The notes: generated by a model not told the origin, from the letters alone. 64,000 nt of DNA from an uncultured Sphingopyxis sp. (GCF_900078365.1 NZ_LT598653.1:3100001-3164000); one strand, 5' to 3'; shown: positions 19,780 to 29,855, numbered from the stretch's first letter. Numbers and translations: made by a program.

Positions 19780-20849
19780 CACGAAGCCGCCGCCATGGTG
19801 AAGGGCTCGAGCCCGGCGAGCCGGGTGCGCACCGGAACGGCGGGGACAGGCCGCGGCGCGAGGCCGTCGATCGCTTTCGCCATCGCCGCGATATGCGCGG
19901 GCGTCGAGCCGCAGCAGCCGCCGAGGATATTGACCTGTCCGTGCTCGGCCCATTCGCGCACGAGTTCCGCGGTCGTCTCGGGCAATTCGTCATATTCGCC
20001 GAGCTCGTTGGGCAAGCCCGCGTTCGGATAGACCATCACCAGCGCATCGGCGAGATCCGACAGCACTTTCACATGCGGGCGAAGCTGCGCCGCGCCGAAC
20101 GAGCAGTTGAGCCCGATCGTCAGTGGCTTCGCATGGCGCACCGCATACCAGAAGGCCTCGACCGTGTGCCCCGACAGGTTGCGTCCCGACAGGTCGGTCA
20201 GCGTCATCGAGATCATCAGCGGCAGTTCGCGCCCGACCTTCGCTTCGGCCTCCAGCGTCGCGGCGATCCCCGCCTTGGCGTTGAGCGTATCGAAGATCGT
20301 CTCGATCAGGATGAAATCGGCGCCGCCTTCGGCCAGCGCGACCACCTGTTCGCGATAGACGTCCTTCAATTCGTCGAAGTCGATCTCGCGAAAGCCGGGG
20401 TTGTTGACGTCGGGCGACAGCGACAGCGTCTTGTTCGTCGGCCCGACCGCGCCCGCGACGAAGCGGCGGCGGCCATCGCGCGCCGCAAATTTGTCGGCGG
20501 CTTCGCGCCCCAGCCGCGCGCTCTCATGGTTGATGTCGGCGACCAGATGCTCGGCGCCATAATCGGCCTGGCTGATCCGGTTGGCGCTGAAGGTGTTGGT
20601 CGACACGATGTCCGACCCCGCCGCCAGATAGGCTTCGCCGATCGCGGTCACGACGTCGGGCCGGGTCAGCGCGAGAATATCATTGTTGCCCTTCTGGTCG
20701 TGAGACAGGCCCAGCGATCCCGCATAATCGGCTTCGACCAGCTTCCTGAGCTGAATCTGGGTGCCCCAGCCGCCATCGGTCAGCAGGATGCGCTCCTTGG
20801 CCGCCGCTGCAAGGGCTTCGCGTGCCCCCATTTTCAAATTGGCGCTCAT
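19779..20849 (-). CDS. Homocysteine S-methyltransferase domain, N-terminal part of split MetH
   Basis: 356 residues. The homocysteine/zinc barrel of methionine synthase: LLTDGGWGTQIQ near residue 22, STNTFSANRISQ near 85, and the zinc Cys residues in GLNCSFG (about 246) and GGCCGSTP (about 311). Alone it cannot use methyl-folate, so it must work with the protein at 16611-19232. Its start overlaps the metF stop by four bases (ATGA). Confidence 0.93.
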   Translation of the reverse strand: MSANLKMGAREALAAAAKERILLTDGGWGTQIQLRKLVEADYAGSLGLSHDQKGNNDILALTRPDVVTAIGEAYLAAGSDIVSTNTFSANRISQADYGAEHLVADINHESARLGREAADKFAARDGRRRFVAGAVGPTNKTLSLSPDVNNPGFREIDFDELKDVYREQVVALAEGGADFILIETIFDTLNAKAGIAATLEAEAKVGRELPLMISMTLTDLSGRNLSGHTVEAFWYAVRHAKPLTIGLNCSFGAAQLRPHVKVLSDLADALVMVYPNAGLPNELGEYDELPETTAELVREWAEHGQVNILGGCCGSTPAHIAAMAKAIDGLAPRPVPAVPVRTRLAGLEPFTMAAAS

Positions 20850-21784
20850 GCTGCCTGATCCTTTGCGGTCGAAACCGGCCGCAGGCCCAGCAGATGGCAG
20901 ATGGCATAGCTGAGCTCGGCGCGGTTGAGGGTGTAGAAATGGAAGTCGCGCACGCCGCCCGCATAGAGGCGGCGGCACATTTCGGCGGCGATCGTCGCCG
21001 CCACCAGCTGGCGCGCCGCGGGGTGATCGTCGAGACCGTCGAACAGCGACACCATCCAGGCCGGGATCGCGGTGCCGCACATATCGGCCATGCGCCGCGT
21101 CTGCGATACGTTCGACACCGGAAGGATGCCGGGGATGATCGGCGCATCGATCCCCGCCGCGGCCGCCGCGTCGCGAAAGCGCAGGAAGCTGTCGGGCGAG
21201 AAGAAGAATTGGGTGATCGCGCGCGTCGCCCCGGCGTCGAGCTTGCGCTTCAGATTGTCGAGGTCGGCTTGCGGGCAATCGGCGTCGGGATGCACTTCGG
21301 GATAAGCGGCGACCGAAATGTCGAACGGCGCGATCGCCTTCAGCCCGGCGACCAGTTCGATCGCATTGGCGTAGCCGTCCGGGTGCGGGCGATAGGGCAA
21401 GCCGCCGGGAACGTCGCCGCGCAGCGCGACGATATGGCGCACGCCCGCTTCCCAATAGGCCTGCGCGACCTCGTCGATTTCGGCGCGCGAGGCCTCGACG
21501 CAGGTCAGGTGCGCCGCGGGCGGCACGCGGCTTTCGGCGGCGATGCGCGCGACGGTCGCGTGGGTGCGCTCGCGCGTCGACCCGCCCGCGCCATAGGTGA
21601 CCGACACGAAGCTGGGCGCCAGCGGCTCGAGCGTGCGGAACGTGTCCCACAGCTGCGCTTCCATCTTCTCGGTCTTCGGCGGGAAGAATTCGAAGCTGAC
21701 GCCGATGTCGCCGTCGAGGTTGGCGAACAACGGCGTAGCCGCGGCGCGGCGCGCCTCCGCCAGCGAATTGAGGTTCGACGTCAT
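20846..21784 (-). CDS. metF: Methylenetetrahydrofolate reductase
   Basis: 312 residues, usual length for a bacterial MetF. FAD-dependent reduction of 5,10-methylene- to 5-methyltetrahydrofolate, the methyl donor for MetH. Seen: VSFEFFPPKT with the catalytic Glu, SVTYGAGGSTRERT, HLTCVEASR, IVALRGDVPGG, and ITQFFFSPDSF. Start and stop both overlap neighbours by four bases, so it is tightly coupled in the methionine operon. Confidence 0.96.
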   Translation of the reverse strand: MTSNLNSLAEARRAAATPLFANLDGDIGVSFEFFPPKTEKMEAQLWDTFRTLEPLAPSFVSVTYGAGGSTRERTHATVARIAAESRVPPAAHLTCVEASRAEIDEVAQAYWEAGVRHIVALRGDVPGGLPYRPHPDGYANAIELVAGLKAIAPFDISVAAYPEVHPDADCPQADLDNLKRKLDAGATRAITQFFFSPDSFLRFRDAAAAAGIDAPIIPGILPVSNVSQTRRMADMCGTAIPAWMVSLFDGLDDHPAARQLVAATIAAEMCRRLYAGGVRDFHFYTLNRAELSYAICHLLGLRPVSTAKDQAA

Positions 21785-22773
21785 GCCGCAAGCCTTTTAT
21801 TTTGCCCGCCTTCGCTGGCGGGGGGTTGATCTTCATCGCTGCGACGGCGGCCGAGCCACAGCTTCACGGCCAGTTCCCCGCCTTCGAGCGTTTCGGTATT
21901 TTCAAGGAGCAGCCCCGCCGAGGCGAACCAGCCGCGAATCTGCGCGTCCGAAAAGCCGAGGCGCGCGTGCGCCGCGAGCGCGCGCAGTTCCTCATCCTCA
22001 TGCGGCGCGAAATCGACGACGAGCAGATGACCGCCGCCGCGCAGCACGCGGCTCGCCTCGGCGATCACGCGGTCGGGCTCGTGCGCGAAATGGAGCGCCT
22101 GGTGGATGACGATGCTGTCGATGCTGGCGTCGGCGACCGGCAGGTCGAGGAAATCGCCCTGCAGCAGGTCGACGGGCACCGGCTGCCGCTCCAGCTTGGT
22201 GCGCGCGATACGCAGCATTTCGGGGCTCCGGTCGAGCGCGGTGATCCGCCGCGCGGTCGGCGCGAAAATCTCGGCCATCCGGCCGGTCCCGGTGCCGACG
22301 TCGAGCAGATGGCCCAGCCGGCGGTTGTGCATCATCGCCAGCATCGCGGCCTCGACTTCGCTCTCGGCGACATGGCGCGACCGGATCGCGTCCCATTCGG
22401 CCGCATGCTCGGCGAAATAGCGTTCGGCCGCGGCGGCGCGCTCGTCACGTACCGCCGCCAGCCGCCGCGCATCATGCGCGATGACGCGCGTCTCGCGCGC
22501 GGAAAAGGGCCATTTCTCGGCCTGGCCGATGATCTCGGCCACCGGCCCTTCGGCGGCGATGCGCAGGAAAACCCAGCTTCCCTCGCGCCGCCGTTCGACG
22601 ATCCCCGCCTCGACGAGGATACGCACATGCCGCGAAACGCGCGGCTGGCTCTGATCGAGAACGATCGCGAGTTCGCCGATCGCAAGCTCCATCTCGCGCA
22701 GCAGCGCGACGACTCGCAGCCGCGTCGGATCCGCAAGAGCGCGGAAAATATCGATGAGCTCGCTCATGGACAT
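21781..22773 (-). CDS. ArsR-type regulator fused to a methyltransferase domain (SahR-like)
   Basis: 330 residues. Residues 1-90 are an ArsR winged helix (ALADPTRLRVVALL, HTH LAIVLDQSQPRVSRHVRIL, no metal-binding Cys). Residues about 150-300 are a class I methyltransferase fold with DVGTGTGRMAEIF and the GGHLLVVDF strand. This fusion at the head of methionine-cycle genes is the architecture of SahR-type regulators, which sense S-adenosylhomocysteine. A palindromic operator lies three bases from the start. Two ATGs (22773, 22767) are possible. SAH sensing is inferred from architecture and context. Confidence 0.85.
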   Translation of the reverse strand: MSMSELIDIFRALADPTRLRVVALLREMELAIGELAIVLDQSQPRVSRHVRILVEAGIVERRREGSWVFLRIAAEGPVAEIIGQAEKWPFSARETRVIAHDARRLAAVRDERAAAAERYFAEHAAEWDAIRSRHVAESEVEAAMLAMMHNRRLGHLLDVGTGTGRMAEIFAPTARRITALDRSPEMLRIARTKLERQPVPVDLLQGDFLDLPVADASIDSIVIHQALHFAHEPDRVIAEASRVLRGGGHLLVVDFAPHEDEELRALAAHARLGFSDAQIRGWFASAGLLLENTETLEGGELAVKLWLGRRRSDEDQPPASEGGQNKRLAA

Positions 22774-22775
22774 AC

Positions 22776-22795
22776 ATATAAAGCTTTCTTTATAT
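22776..22795. promoter_or_regulatory. Palindromic operator of the methionine operon
   Basis: ATATAAAG and its exact complement CTTTATAT flank CTTT, giving a 20-bp site. It is strikingly AT-rich within a GC-rich sequence and ends three bases before the ATG of the ArsR-type gene, covering its ribosome-binding region. ATAT-ending inverted repeats are the usual shape of ArsR-family operators, so autoregulation of the whole operon is likely. Confidence 0.75.
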
Positions 22796-22946
22796 CCGGT
22801 CAACCGAGCGCCGCGCCCCGATTTTCCGCGGTGCGCGTCGTGGTCGTGAGCGGATTGCGACAAATGGCGGAGGCCAATCGCCACAAGGACGGTTGCACGC
22901 CATTTGGCGAGTGGGTAATTCTGCGCGCGATTGGCAATGTTCGGGA

Positions 22947-22977
22947 TCGATCAGTTCCTGTGCCGGTCGATCAGTCC
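22947..22977. promoter_or_regulatory. Direct repeat upstream of lipoprotein gene
   Basis: TCGATCAGTTCC at 22947 and TCGATCAGTCC at 22967 are spaced 20 bp start to start, about two helical turns, 23 bases before the first Ala-rich lipoprotein gene. It could be a tandem regulator site. No matching motif known to me. Confidence 0.35.
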
Positions 22978-22999
22978 AAATTGAGAGGGGTATACCCAC

Positions 23000-23332
23000 A
23001 TGAAGAAATCGATCACTCTGTCGCTCGTCCTCGCCGCCTCGATGGGCCTCGCTGCTTGCGCCGAAAAGGCTGCCGACGACACGGCCGCCACGACCGAAGA
23101 CGCAGCCGCGACCGTCGAAGGTGCCGCTGACGGCGCGATGGAAGCTGCCGAAGGCGCCGCCGACGCGACCGCCGCCGCCGCTGGCGAAGCCGGCGCCGCC
23201 GCCGACGCTGCGGCCGATGCCGCCGCTGCCGGCGACGCCGCCACCGCCACCGACAAGGCGGCCGAAGCTGCCGGCGCTGCCCAGGAAGCCGCCGACGCCG
23301 CCAAGGGCGCGATGGAAGAAGCCAAGAAGTAA
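23000..23332 (+). CDS. Ala-rich small lipoprotein (first of a pair)
   Basis: 110 residues. A lipoprotein signal ends in LAAC with Cys near residue 20. The mature part is nearly all Ala, Asp, Glu, Thr and Gly in loose 11-residue-like units (EGAADGAMEAAEGAADATA), then KGAMEEAKK. Composition and periodicity suggest a long helical or disordered region resembling LEA-type or YtxH-like stress proteins. The protein at 23504 is its paralogue. Function unknown; probably attached to a membrane facing the periplasm. Confidence 0.8.
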   Translation: MKKSITLSLVLAASMGLAACAEKAADDTAATTEDAAATVEGAADGAMEAAEGAADATAAAAGEAGAAADAAADAAAAGDAATATDKAAEAAGAAQEAADAAKGAMEEAKK

Positions 23333-23365
23333 GCTTCTTTCCGGCCTCTTCGGGGCCGAAGAAAC

Positions 23366-23405
23366 AGGAAGGGGTCGACGGCTTGCCGGCGGCCCCTTTC
23401 CTTTT
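23366..23405 (+). terminator. Rho-independent terminator after first lipoprotein gene
   Basis: GGAAGGGG pairs with CCCCTTTCC (one bulged T) around an inner GC-rich hairpin, followed by TTTT at 23402-23405. It separates the two lipoprotein genes into different transcripts. Confidence 0.7.
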
Positions 23406-23503
23406 CGGGAGAGGCTTCGCAGCGCGGTTGCCAAGCCCCTGATCCCCGGTTAACTCTCTGCCCATGGCCGGCTCGCCCGGTCATTCATTCGAAAGGAATA
23501 TCC

Positions 23504-23833
23504 ATGCGCAAGATCATCATCGCCTCGATGGCCGCCGCGGCCTTCAGCCTCGCCGCCTGCTCGGAAAAGACGCAGGACGCCGCCGGCGAAACCGCCGACG
23601 CCATGGCTGACGACGCCGCCGCCGCGGGTGACGCCATGGCCGAAGGCGCGGCCGATGCCGCCGATGCGACCGCCGATGCCGCCGCCGACGCCGGTGCCGC
23701 GGTCGAAGGCGCCGCCGACGACGCAGGCAATGCCGTCGAAGGCGCGGTGAACGCCGCCGGCGCCGCCGCCGACAAGGCGGGCGACAAGATCGCCGAGGAA
23801 ACCAAGAAGGCCGAAGCCAACGACAAGCAATAG
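23504..23833 (+). CDS. Ala-rich small lipoprotein (second of a pair)
   Basis: 109 residues. Lipobox SLAAC with Cys near residue 19, then an Ala/Asp/Glu-rich region (ADAMADDAAAAGDAMAEGAAD...) ending in a Lys-rich segment (AEETKKAEANDK). The layout matches the preceding gene closely, so this is a tandem duplicate. AAGGA precedes the ATG. Its own promoter is likely because a terminator precedes it. Confidence 0.8.
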   Translation: MRKIIIASMAAAAFSLAACSEKTQDAAGETADAMADDAAAAGDAMAEGAADAADATADAAADAGAAVEGAADDAGNAVEGAVNAAGAAADKAGDKIAEETKKAEANDKQ

Positions 23834-23864
23834 TCGCCGGCACGCCCTTGGGCTGTCAAGGAGG

Positions 23865-23894
23865 GGGCTCCATCCGGACGGGTGGGGCCCTTTT
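23865..23894 (+). terminator. Rho-independent terminator after second lipoprotein gene
   Basis: GGGCTCCA at 23865-23872 pairs with TGGGGCCC at 23883-23890 (one G-U pair), with a 10-base loop and TTTT at 23891-23894. Confidence 0.75.
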
Positions 23895-23906
23895 CATAGG
23901 GAGCAT

Positions 23907-24098
23907 ATGATGCGAAACCTCGTGCTCGCCGTCCTGCTGGGCTTGCTCGCGACGGGATGCAGCCGCACCGACAATGAACCGGGTCCCGGCGGCGTGACCG
24001 TCAGCGAAGCCAAGGCGCTCGACGACGCCGCCGCGATGCTCGAAAGCCGCGACAGCGCACCCGCGGCCGATCAGCCGGCCGGAGAAACCGCCGAATAG
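23907..24098 (+). CDS. Small lipoprotein of unknown function
   Basis: 63 residues. Signal MMRNLVLAVLLGLLATGC with lipobox ATGC, then a short acidic mature part of about 45 residues containing EAKALDDAAAMLESRD. Not Ala-repeat like its two neighbours, but also a small lipoprotein in the same orientation. No family recognised. Confidence 0.7.
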   Translation: MMRNLVLAVLLGLLATGCSRTDNEPGPGGVTVSEAKALDDAAAMLESRDSAPAADQPAGETAE

Positions 24099-24230
24099 CC
24101 TTCCCTTGCCGCGCTGCGAGGGATAAAAGATGCCGTTCCGCGACTGGCGCTGAAGATGGAGTTCCATCGGGGAACGGGACCGATGCGAGCCGCGCGCCTG
24201 GGTGATCCACGCCAGCGAAGGACCATCCGC

Positions 24231-24905
24231 ATGACCGACACGACCACCATCGTCTTCCTGCTCTTTCCGGGCATCACCCAGCTCGATTTCACCGCGCCCG
24301 CGCAGGCGCTCTCCCGGATGCCCGGCGCCATATTATCGGGCGCGGCGGCGAACCTCGATCCGATCGCGACCGATAGCGGCTTCGCGATTCTGCCCACGCA
24401 TGATTTCGCGAGCGCGCCGCAAGCCGATATTCTCTGCATCCCCGGCGGGCACGGCGTGACCGACGCGCTGAACGATCCGGCGACGATCGGCTTCATCGCG
24501 CGGCAGGCGGCGGGCGCCGCGTGGGTAACGAGCATATGCACCGGCGCCTTCCTGCTCGGCCGTGCCGGATTGCTTCGGGGCAAGCGCGCGACGACGCATT
24601 GGGGTTATACGCATCTCCTGCCGCTCGTCGGGGGGCGCCATGAAAACGCCCGGGTGGTCGAGGACGGCCAAGTCGTCACCAGCGGCGGTGTGACCTCGGG
24701 ACTCGATTTCGCGCTGACCCTGATCGCGCGGATCAAGGGCGACGCGGTGGCGCAGGCGATCCAGCTCGCGATCGAATATGATCCCGCCCCGCCCTTTCCC
24801 GGCGGACACCCCGATCGCGCGCCGGAGGCGGTGACCGCGGGGCTGAAAGCGCGCGTCTACGACGCCGCGGCGGCGCGGATGGAGGCGGCGCTCACGATCC
24901 TTTGA
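24231..24905 (+). CDS. DJ-1/PfpI family protein, isonitrile hydratase-like
   Basis: 224 residues from ATG 24231. DJ-1/PfpI fold: IVFLLFPGITQLDFTAP start, ILCIPGGHG, the nucleophile-elbow Cys in SICTGAFLLGRAGLL, and the TTHW motif after it. The closest described enzymes are isonitrile hydratases and the N-terminal domains of AraC-like regulators, but there is no DNA-binding domain here. Cytoplasmic. Substrate unknown. Confidence 0.85.
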   Translation: MTDTTTIVFLLFPGITQLDFTAPAQALSRMPGAILSGAAANLDPIATDSGFAILPTHDFASAPQADILCIPGGHGVTDALNDPATIGFIARQAAGAAWVTSICTGAFLLGRAGLLRGKRATTHWGYTHLLPLVGGRHENARVVEDGQVVTSGGVTSGLDFALTLIARIKGDAVAQAIQLAIEYDPAPPFPGGHPDRAPEAVTAGLKARVYDAAAARMEAALTIL

Positions 24906-24916
24906 ATAAAGAGCAT

Positions 24917-25000
24917 GTTCCCCCGCGAAGGCGGGGGCCCATCTCCTGTGGGCGCTATTCCGAACCCACCGGAGATGGGTCCCCGCCTTCGCGGGGACAC
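24917..25000. repeat. Palindromic repeat, GATGGGCCC type
   Basis: Two arms each carrying a small CCCCGC-GAA-GGCGGGG hairpin followed by a GGCCCATCTCC / GGAGATGGG pair, about 30 bases apart. It lies between converging genes. A related copy with slightly different arms is at 25826-25931. Confidence 0.85.
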
Positions 25001-25010
25001 ACAGGCTGGT

Positions 25011-25775
25011 TCAACCGCAATCCGCCAGCGCGATCTCGTAGAGCTTCGCCCAATATTTGCCCGTGACGAAAAGGCGTTTCTTCTCCGCATCCCACGCGAT
25101 GCCGTTGAGCACGCTGTCGGTGCCGCGCGCGCCAGCGTCGGCCTTCAGTCCCGACAGGTCGAGCAGCGAGGCGATGTTGCCGGTCGCGGGGTCGATGCGG
25201 ACGATGAAATCGGTCATCCAGACGTTCGCCCAGACCTGCCCGTCGATCGTCTCCAACTCGTTGAGCATCGGGATCGGCCGGCCGGCGAAGCGCACCGTCA
25301 CGCGCTTCCGCTCCGTCATCGTCGCCGGGTCGAAGAAACGCAGGTCGGGCGTGCCGTCGCTCAGCACCAGATCGTCCCCAACCATCGTCACGCCCCAGCC
25401 CTCGCCGTCATAGCTGAAGGTCCCGGTCGGCTTCAGATCCTCGATCGACCAGCGGTTGCCGACGCCGCCCTGCCAGGTGACGCCGATGATCTGATCGCCC
25501 CAACGCGTGATGCCCTCGCCGAACTGGTCGGCGGGCAATCTGGTTTCGGAGAGCGCCTTGCCGGTCCGAAGGTCGAGCCGAGCGACGCGCGATTTCCCAT
25601 ATTGGCCGGTGGCTTCGTAGATATGCCCGTCGTGCCAGAAGAGGCCCTGGGTGAAGCTGGTCGTGTCGTGCGGATAGCTCTGGACGATGCGGTAGCCGCA
25701 GCGTTCCACCGGCGGCGGGGCCGTAGTGGCCGCGCCGGGTTCGGCGAGGAGCGCGAGGGCAAGGAAGAACATCAT
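25011..25775 (-). CDS. Glutaminyl-peptide cyclotransferase
   Basis: 254 residues with a short signal sequence (about 1-17). Plant-type glutaminyl cyclase, a five-bladed propeller: SFTQGLFWHDG, YEATGQYGKS, FGEGITRWGDQI, GEGWGVTMVGDDLVLSDGT, and the late LNGIAWD motif. It converts N-terminal Gln of exported peptides to pyroglutamate. Length and motifs are normal for bacterial members. Nothing in the neighbourhood suggests a specific partner. Confidence 0.92.
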   Translation of the reverse strand: MMFFLALALLAEPGAATTAPPPVERCGYRIVQSYPHDTTSFTQGLFWHDGHIYEATGQYGKSRVARLDLRTGKALSETRLPADQFGEGITRWGDQIIGVTWQGGVGNRWSIEDLKPTGTFSYDGEGWGVTMVGDDLVLSDGTPDLRFFDPATMTERKRVTVRFAGRPIPMLNELETIDGQVWANVWMTDFIVRIDPATGNIASLLDLSGLKADAGARGTDSVLNGIAWDAEKKRLFVTGKYWAKLYEIALADCG

Positions 25776-25825
25776 CGCCGCCCTAGCTATGCCGCATCGC
25801 CTGAACTGACAATGACGGAACCGCC

Positions 25826-25931
25826 GTGCCCCTGCGAAGGCAGGGGCCCATCTCCGGACGGCGGGTTTCCGCGCGACCGGCGGATGAAAAGGCGACGGCA
25901 GGAGATGGGCCCCTGCCTTCGCAGGGGCCCG
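25826..25931. repeat. Palindromic repeat, GATGGGCCC type, second copy
   Basis: Arms of about 28 bases (GCCCCTGC-GAA-GGCAGGGGCCCATCTCC pattern and complement) enclose about 45 bases. Related to 24917-25000. It sits between the glutaminyl cyclase promoter side and the groEL terminator. Confidence 0.85.
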
Positions 25932-25932
25932 G

Positions 25933-25967
25933 AAAGAAAAGGGCCGGAGGATCGCTCCCCCGGCCCC
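25933..25967 (-). terminator. Rho-independent terminator of groESL
   Basis: On the minus strand an 11-bp stem (25941-25951 with 25956-25966, one G-U) closes a GCGA tetraloop and is followed by TTTTCTTT. It begins 35 bases past the groEL stop codon. Confidence 0.9.
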
Positions 25968-26001
25968 GTTTCTCGTTGGCTGAGCGCCGAACGGTACGGA
26001 C

Positions 26002-27645
<1,644 letters not shown>

Positions 27646-27708
27646 TGGCTCATTCCTTTCAAAGGCGCAGAAAACTGCGCAACTTCACTCTCAATTCGAC
27701 GGATGGAC

Positions 27709-27996
27709 TCAGGCGATGACGCCGAGGATGTCCGATTCCTTCATGATCAGCAGCTCTTCGCCGTCGACCTTGACTTCGGTGCCCGACCATTTGCCGAACA
27801 GGATGCGGTCGCCGGCCTTGACGTCGAGCGGGGTGACCTTGCCGTCGTCGGCGCGGGTGCCCGAACCGACCGAGACGACTTCGCCTTCCTGCGGCTTTTC
27901 CTTGGCGGTGTCGGGGATGATGATGCCGCCGGCCGTCTTTTCTTCGGCTTCGATACGGCGGACGAGCACGCGGTCGTGCAGCGGACGAAATTGCAT
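27709..27996 (-). CDS. groS: Co-chaperonin GroES
   Basis: 95 residues from ATG 27996, which has GGAGGG six bases upstream; a longer in-frame start would include the operator. Seen: FRPLHDRVLVRRIEAEEKTAGGI with the mobile loop, GRxDDGK-like RADDGKVTPLDVKAGDRILFGKW. Caps GroEL. First gene of the operon. Confidence 0.98.
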   Translation of the reverse strand: MQFRPLHDRVLVRRIEAEEKTAGGIIIPDTAKEKPQEGEVVSVGSGTRADDGKVTPLDVKAGDRILFGKWSGTEVKVDGEELLIMKESDILGVIA

Positions 27997-28028
27997 GGAT
28001 ATCCCTCCAAAAGTGCAATGGATGTCGC

Positions 28029-28055
28029 TTAGCACTCACAGGGCGCGAGTGCTAA
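28029..28055. promoter_or_regulatory. CIRCE element (HrcA operator)
   Basis: TTAGCACTC, nine bases, GAGTGCTAA: a perfect match to the CIRCE consensus inverted repeat. It lies 32 bases before the groES start and just after the predicted transcription start, so HrcA bound here would block initiation. hrcA itself is not in the window. Confidence 0.98.
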
Positions 28056-28063
28056 CAGGCGGG

Positions 28064-28092
28064 CATATGGGTGGGAGTCCGATGGGCGTCAA
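28064..28092 (-). promoter_or_regulatory. Sigma-70-type promoter of groESL
   Basis: TTGACG at 28092-28087, a 17-base spacer and CATATG at 28069-28064. The -10 is weak but spacing is ideal, and transcription would start at about 28057, right beside the CIRCE element, the classic arrangement. Confidence 0.6.
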
Positions 28093-28116
28093 GCGGCCCG
28101 GATCAAGTTTTTTGCG

Positions 28117-29514
28117 TCAGGCCGGAAGCAGCCCCAGCCGCGCGCGCATCCGCCAGCGCATGATCAGCAGCGCGGCCACCACGACCAGCCCGACGGCAAG
28201 GCCGATCCATACGCCCACGCCCGCAAGCGGCGTCCAGAAACCGAGGTAGATCGCCGTGCCATAGCCGGCGATCCAATAGCCGCAGATCGCGATGATCATC
28301 GGCGTGCGCGTGTCCTGCAGCCCGCGCAGCACGCCGGCGGCCACCGCCTGCGCGCCGTCGAAGAGCTGGAAGGCCGCCGCGACGACGAGGAACTGCATCG
28401 CGAAACCGACCATCGCCGCGTTGCGCGCCGCATCGACGTCGACATAGATCGACAGCACGAGCGACGGGAACAGCCAGATCAGCACCGCCATCGCCGCCAT
28501 GAACCCGACACCGAGCGCGAGCGAAGCGAAGCCCGCGTGGCCGATCGCGCGGTGATCGCGCGCGCCATAGGCGAGCCCGACGCGGATCGTCGATGCCTGC
28601 GCGACGCCGAAGGGAATCTGAAAGGTCAGCGCGGCGACCTGCAGCGCGATCGTATGGCCCGCCAGCTCGGCCTCGCCGATGCGGCCCATCAGGAAGGCGG
28701 CGCCGGTGAACAGCCCGGCTTCGGCAAGGATCGTCAGGCCGATCGGCGTGCCGATGCGCAGCATCTCGACGAAGCGCGACCATTCGCTGCGCCACAAATT
28801 GCCGAACAGGTGGTAACGCCGCAGCCGCCGGTCGGTCTGGATGACGACGATATAGGCGACCAGCATCAGCGTGCTCGTGAGCACGCTCGAGATTGCCGAG
28901 CCGTGGAGACCGAGCGCGGGCATGCCGAGATGACCGAAGACGAGCGTCCAGTTGCCGAGCGCGTTGACGAAGAGCGCGCCGAAGGTGATCGCCGTTGCAA
29001 TGGCCGGCCGGCCGAGCGCCGACACGAAGATGCGCAGCACCGCCGCGGCGATCATCGGGAACAGACCCCACATCAGGATGAGCAGGAACGAGGCGGCGCG
29101 CGCCGAGGTTTCGGGCGGCTGCCCCGTCGCGCGCATGATCGGCCCGCCCGCGGCGCAAATGCCCATGAAGAGCAGCGAGAGGAGCGCGGAGAGCCACAGC
29201 GCCATGCGCACCGTGCGCCGCACCTCGCGCACCGCATGTTTGCGGCGGCCGAGCTCGGCGGCGATCAGCGGCGCCGACGCGCCGATCAGCCCGGTGCCGG
29301 TCCACAGCAGCAGGCCGAAGATCGCGACGCCGAGCGAGGAAGCGGCGAGCGCGGCGTCGCCGAGCCGCGCGACGAAGATCACGTCGATCGCGTGGACAAG
29401 CATCTGCAACAGGTTCGCGGCCGCCAGCGGCACGGCAAGCGCCAGCGTCGCGCGGAATTCGGCGCGAAGACCCTGCGGCATATCCGCGGTCAAGGGGGCG
29501 GCCCGTTGCAGCAT
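28117..29514 (-). CDS. MATE family efflux transporter
   Basis: 465 residues, 12 predicted membrane helices in two homologous halves. MATE features: ALAVPLAAANLLQMLVHAIDVIFVARLGDAALAASSLG in helices 1-2 and the repeat in the second half (IPFGVAQASTIRVGLAYGARD, GLQDTRTPM). Cation-coupled export of drugs or metabolites across the inner membrane; the substrate is not predictable. It stands alone, with a repeat cluster upstream. Confidence 0.92.
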   Translation of the reverse strand: MLQRAAPLTADMPQGLRAEFRATLALAVPLAAANLLQMLVHAIDVIFVARLGDAALAASSLGVAIFGLLLWTGTGLIGASAPLIAAELGRRKHAVREVRRTVRMALWLSALLSLLFMGICAAGGPIMRATGQPPETSARAASFLLILMWGLFPMIAAAVLRIFVSALGRPAIATAITFGALFVNALGNWTLVFGHLGMPALGLHGSAISSVLTSTLMLVAYIVVIQTDRRLRRYHLFGNLWRSEWSRFVEMLRIGTPIGLTILAEAGLFTGAAFLMGRIGEAELAGHTIALQVAALTFQIPFGVAQASTIRVGLAYGARDHRAIGHAGFASLALGVGFMAAMAVLIWLFPSLVLSIYVDVDAARNAAMVGFAMQFLVVAAAFQLFDGAQAVAAGVLRGLQDTRTPMIIAICGYWIAGYGTAIYLGFWTPLAGVGVWIGLAVGLVVVAALLIMRWRMRARLGLLPA

Positions 29515-29624
29515 AGCCGGCCCGGATAGGCGCGCGAATGTTACGGTTCAAGTACGGCGGAGCGGCGACGGTTCATTTGTGGTTGGGGGTGGCAGAATGG
29601 CAACAGCGGCCACCATCCCTCATC

Positions 29625-29855
29625 GTCACCCCGGACTTGATCGGCGATTATCTTCGACATCCGTAACGCTCCTTTCCTTCGTCATTGCGAGCGAAGCGAA
29701 GCAATCCAGAGCGGTTTACGCGGGCCCTGGATTGCTTCGCTTCGCTCGCAATGACGAGATTACGGATGCGAGGGGGATAATCGCCGACTTGATCCGGGGT
29801 CCATTCGCGCCGCGTTGGAAAAATGGATCCCGGATCAAGTCCGGGATGACGACGG
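29625..29855. repeat. Nested palindrome cluster with 30-bp perfect arms
   Basis: The centre is an exact inverted repeat with 30-bp arms (29680-29709 and 29727-29756; core GCGAGCGAAGCGAAGCAATC). Around it lie two more mirrored pairs: CATCCGTAA/TTACGGATG (29658, 29760) and GGCGATTATC/GATAATCGCC (29643, 29776). A separate CCCGGA-TCAAG-TCCGGG hairpin lies at the right end. It fills the 393-base gap between two genes, in which I see no gene. It could fold as one large cruciform. Confidence 0.9.

Noticed and set aside
29625..29855. Repeats considered as a CRISPR array.
   Set aside because: They are mirrored palindromes sharing one centre, not direct repeats with spacers, and no cas genes are present.
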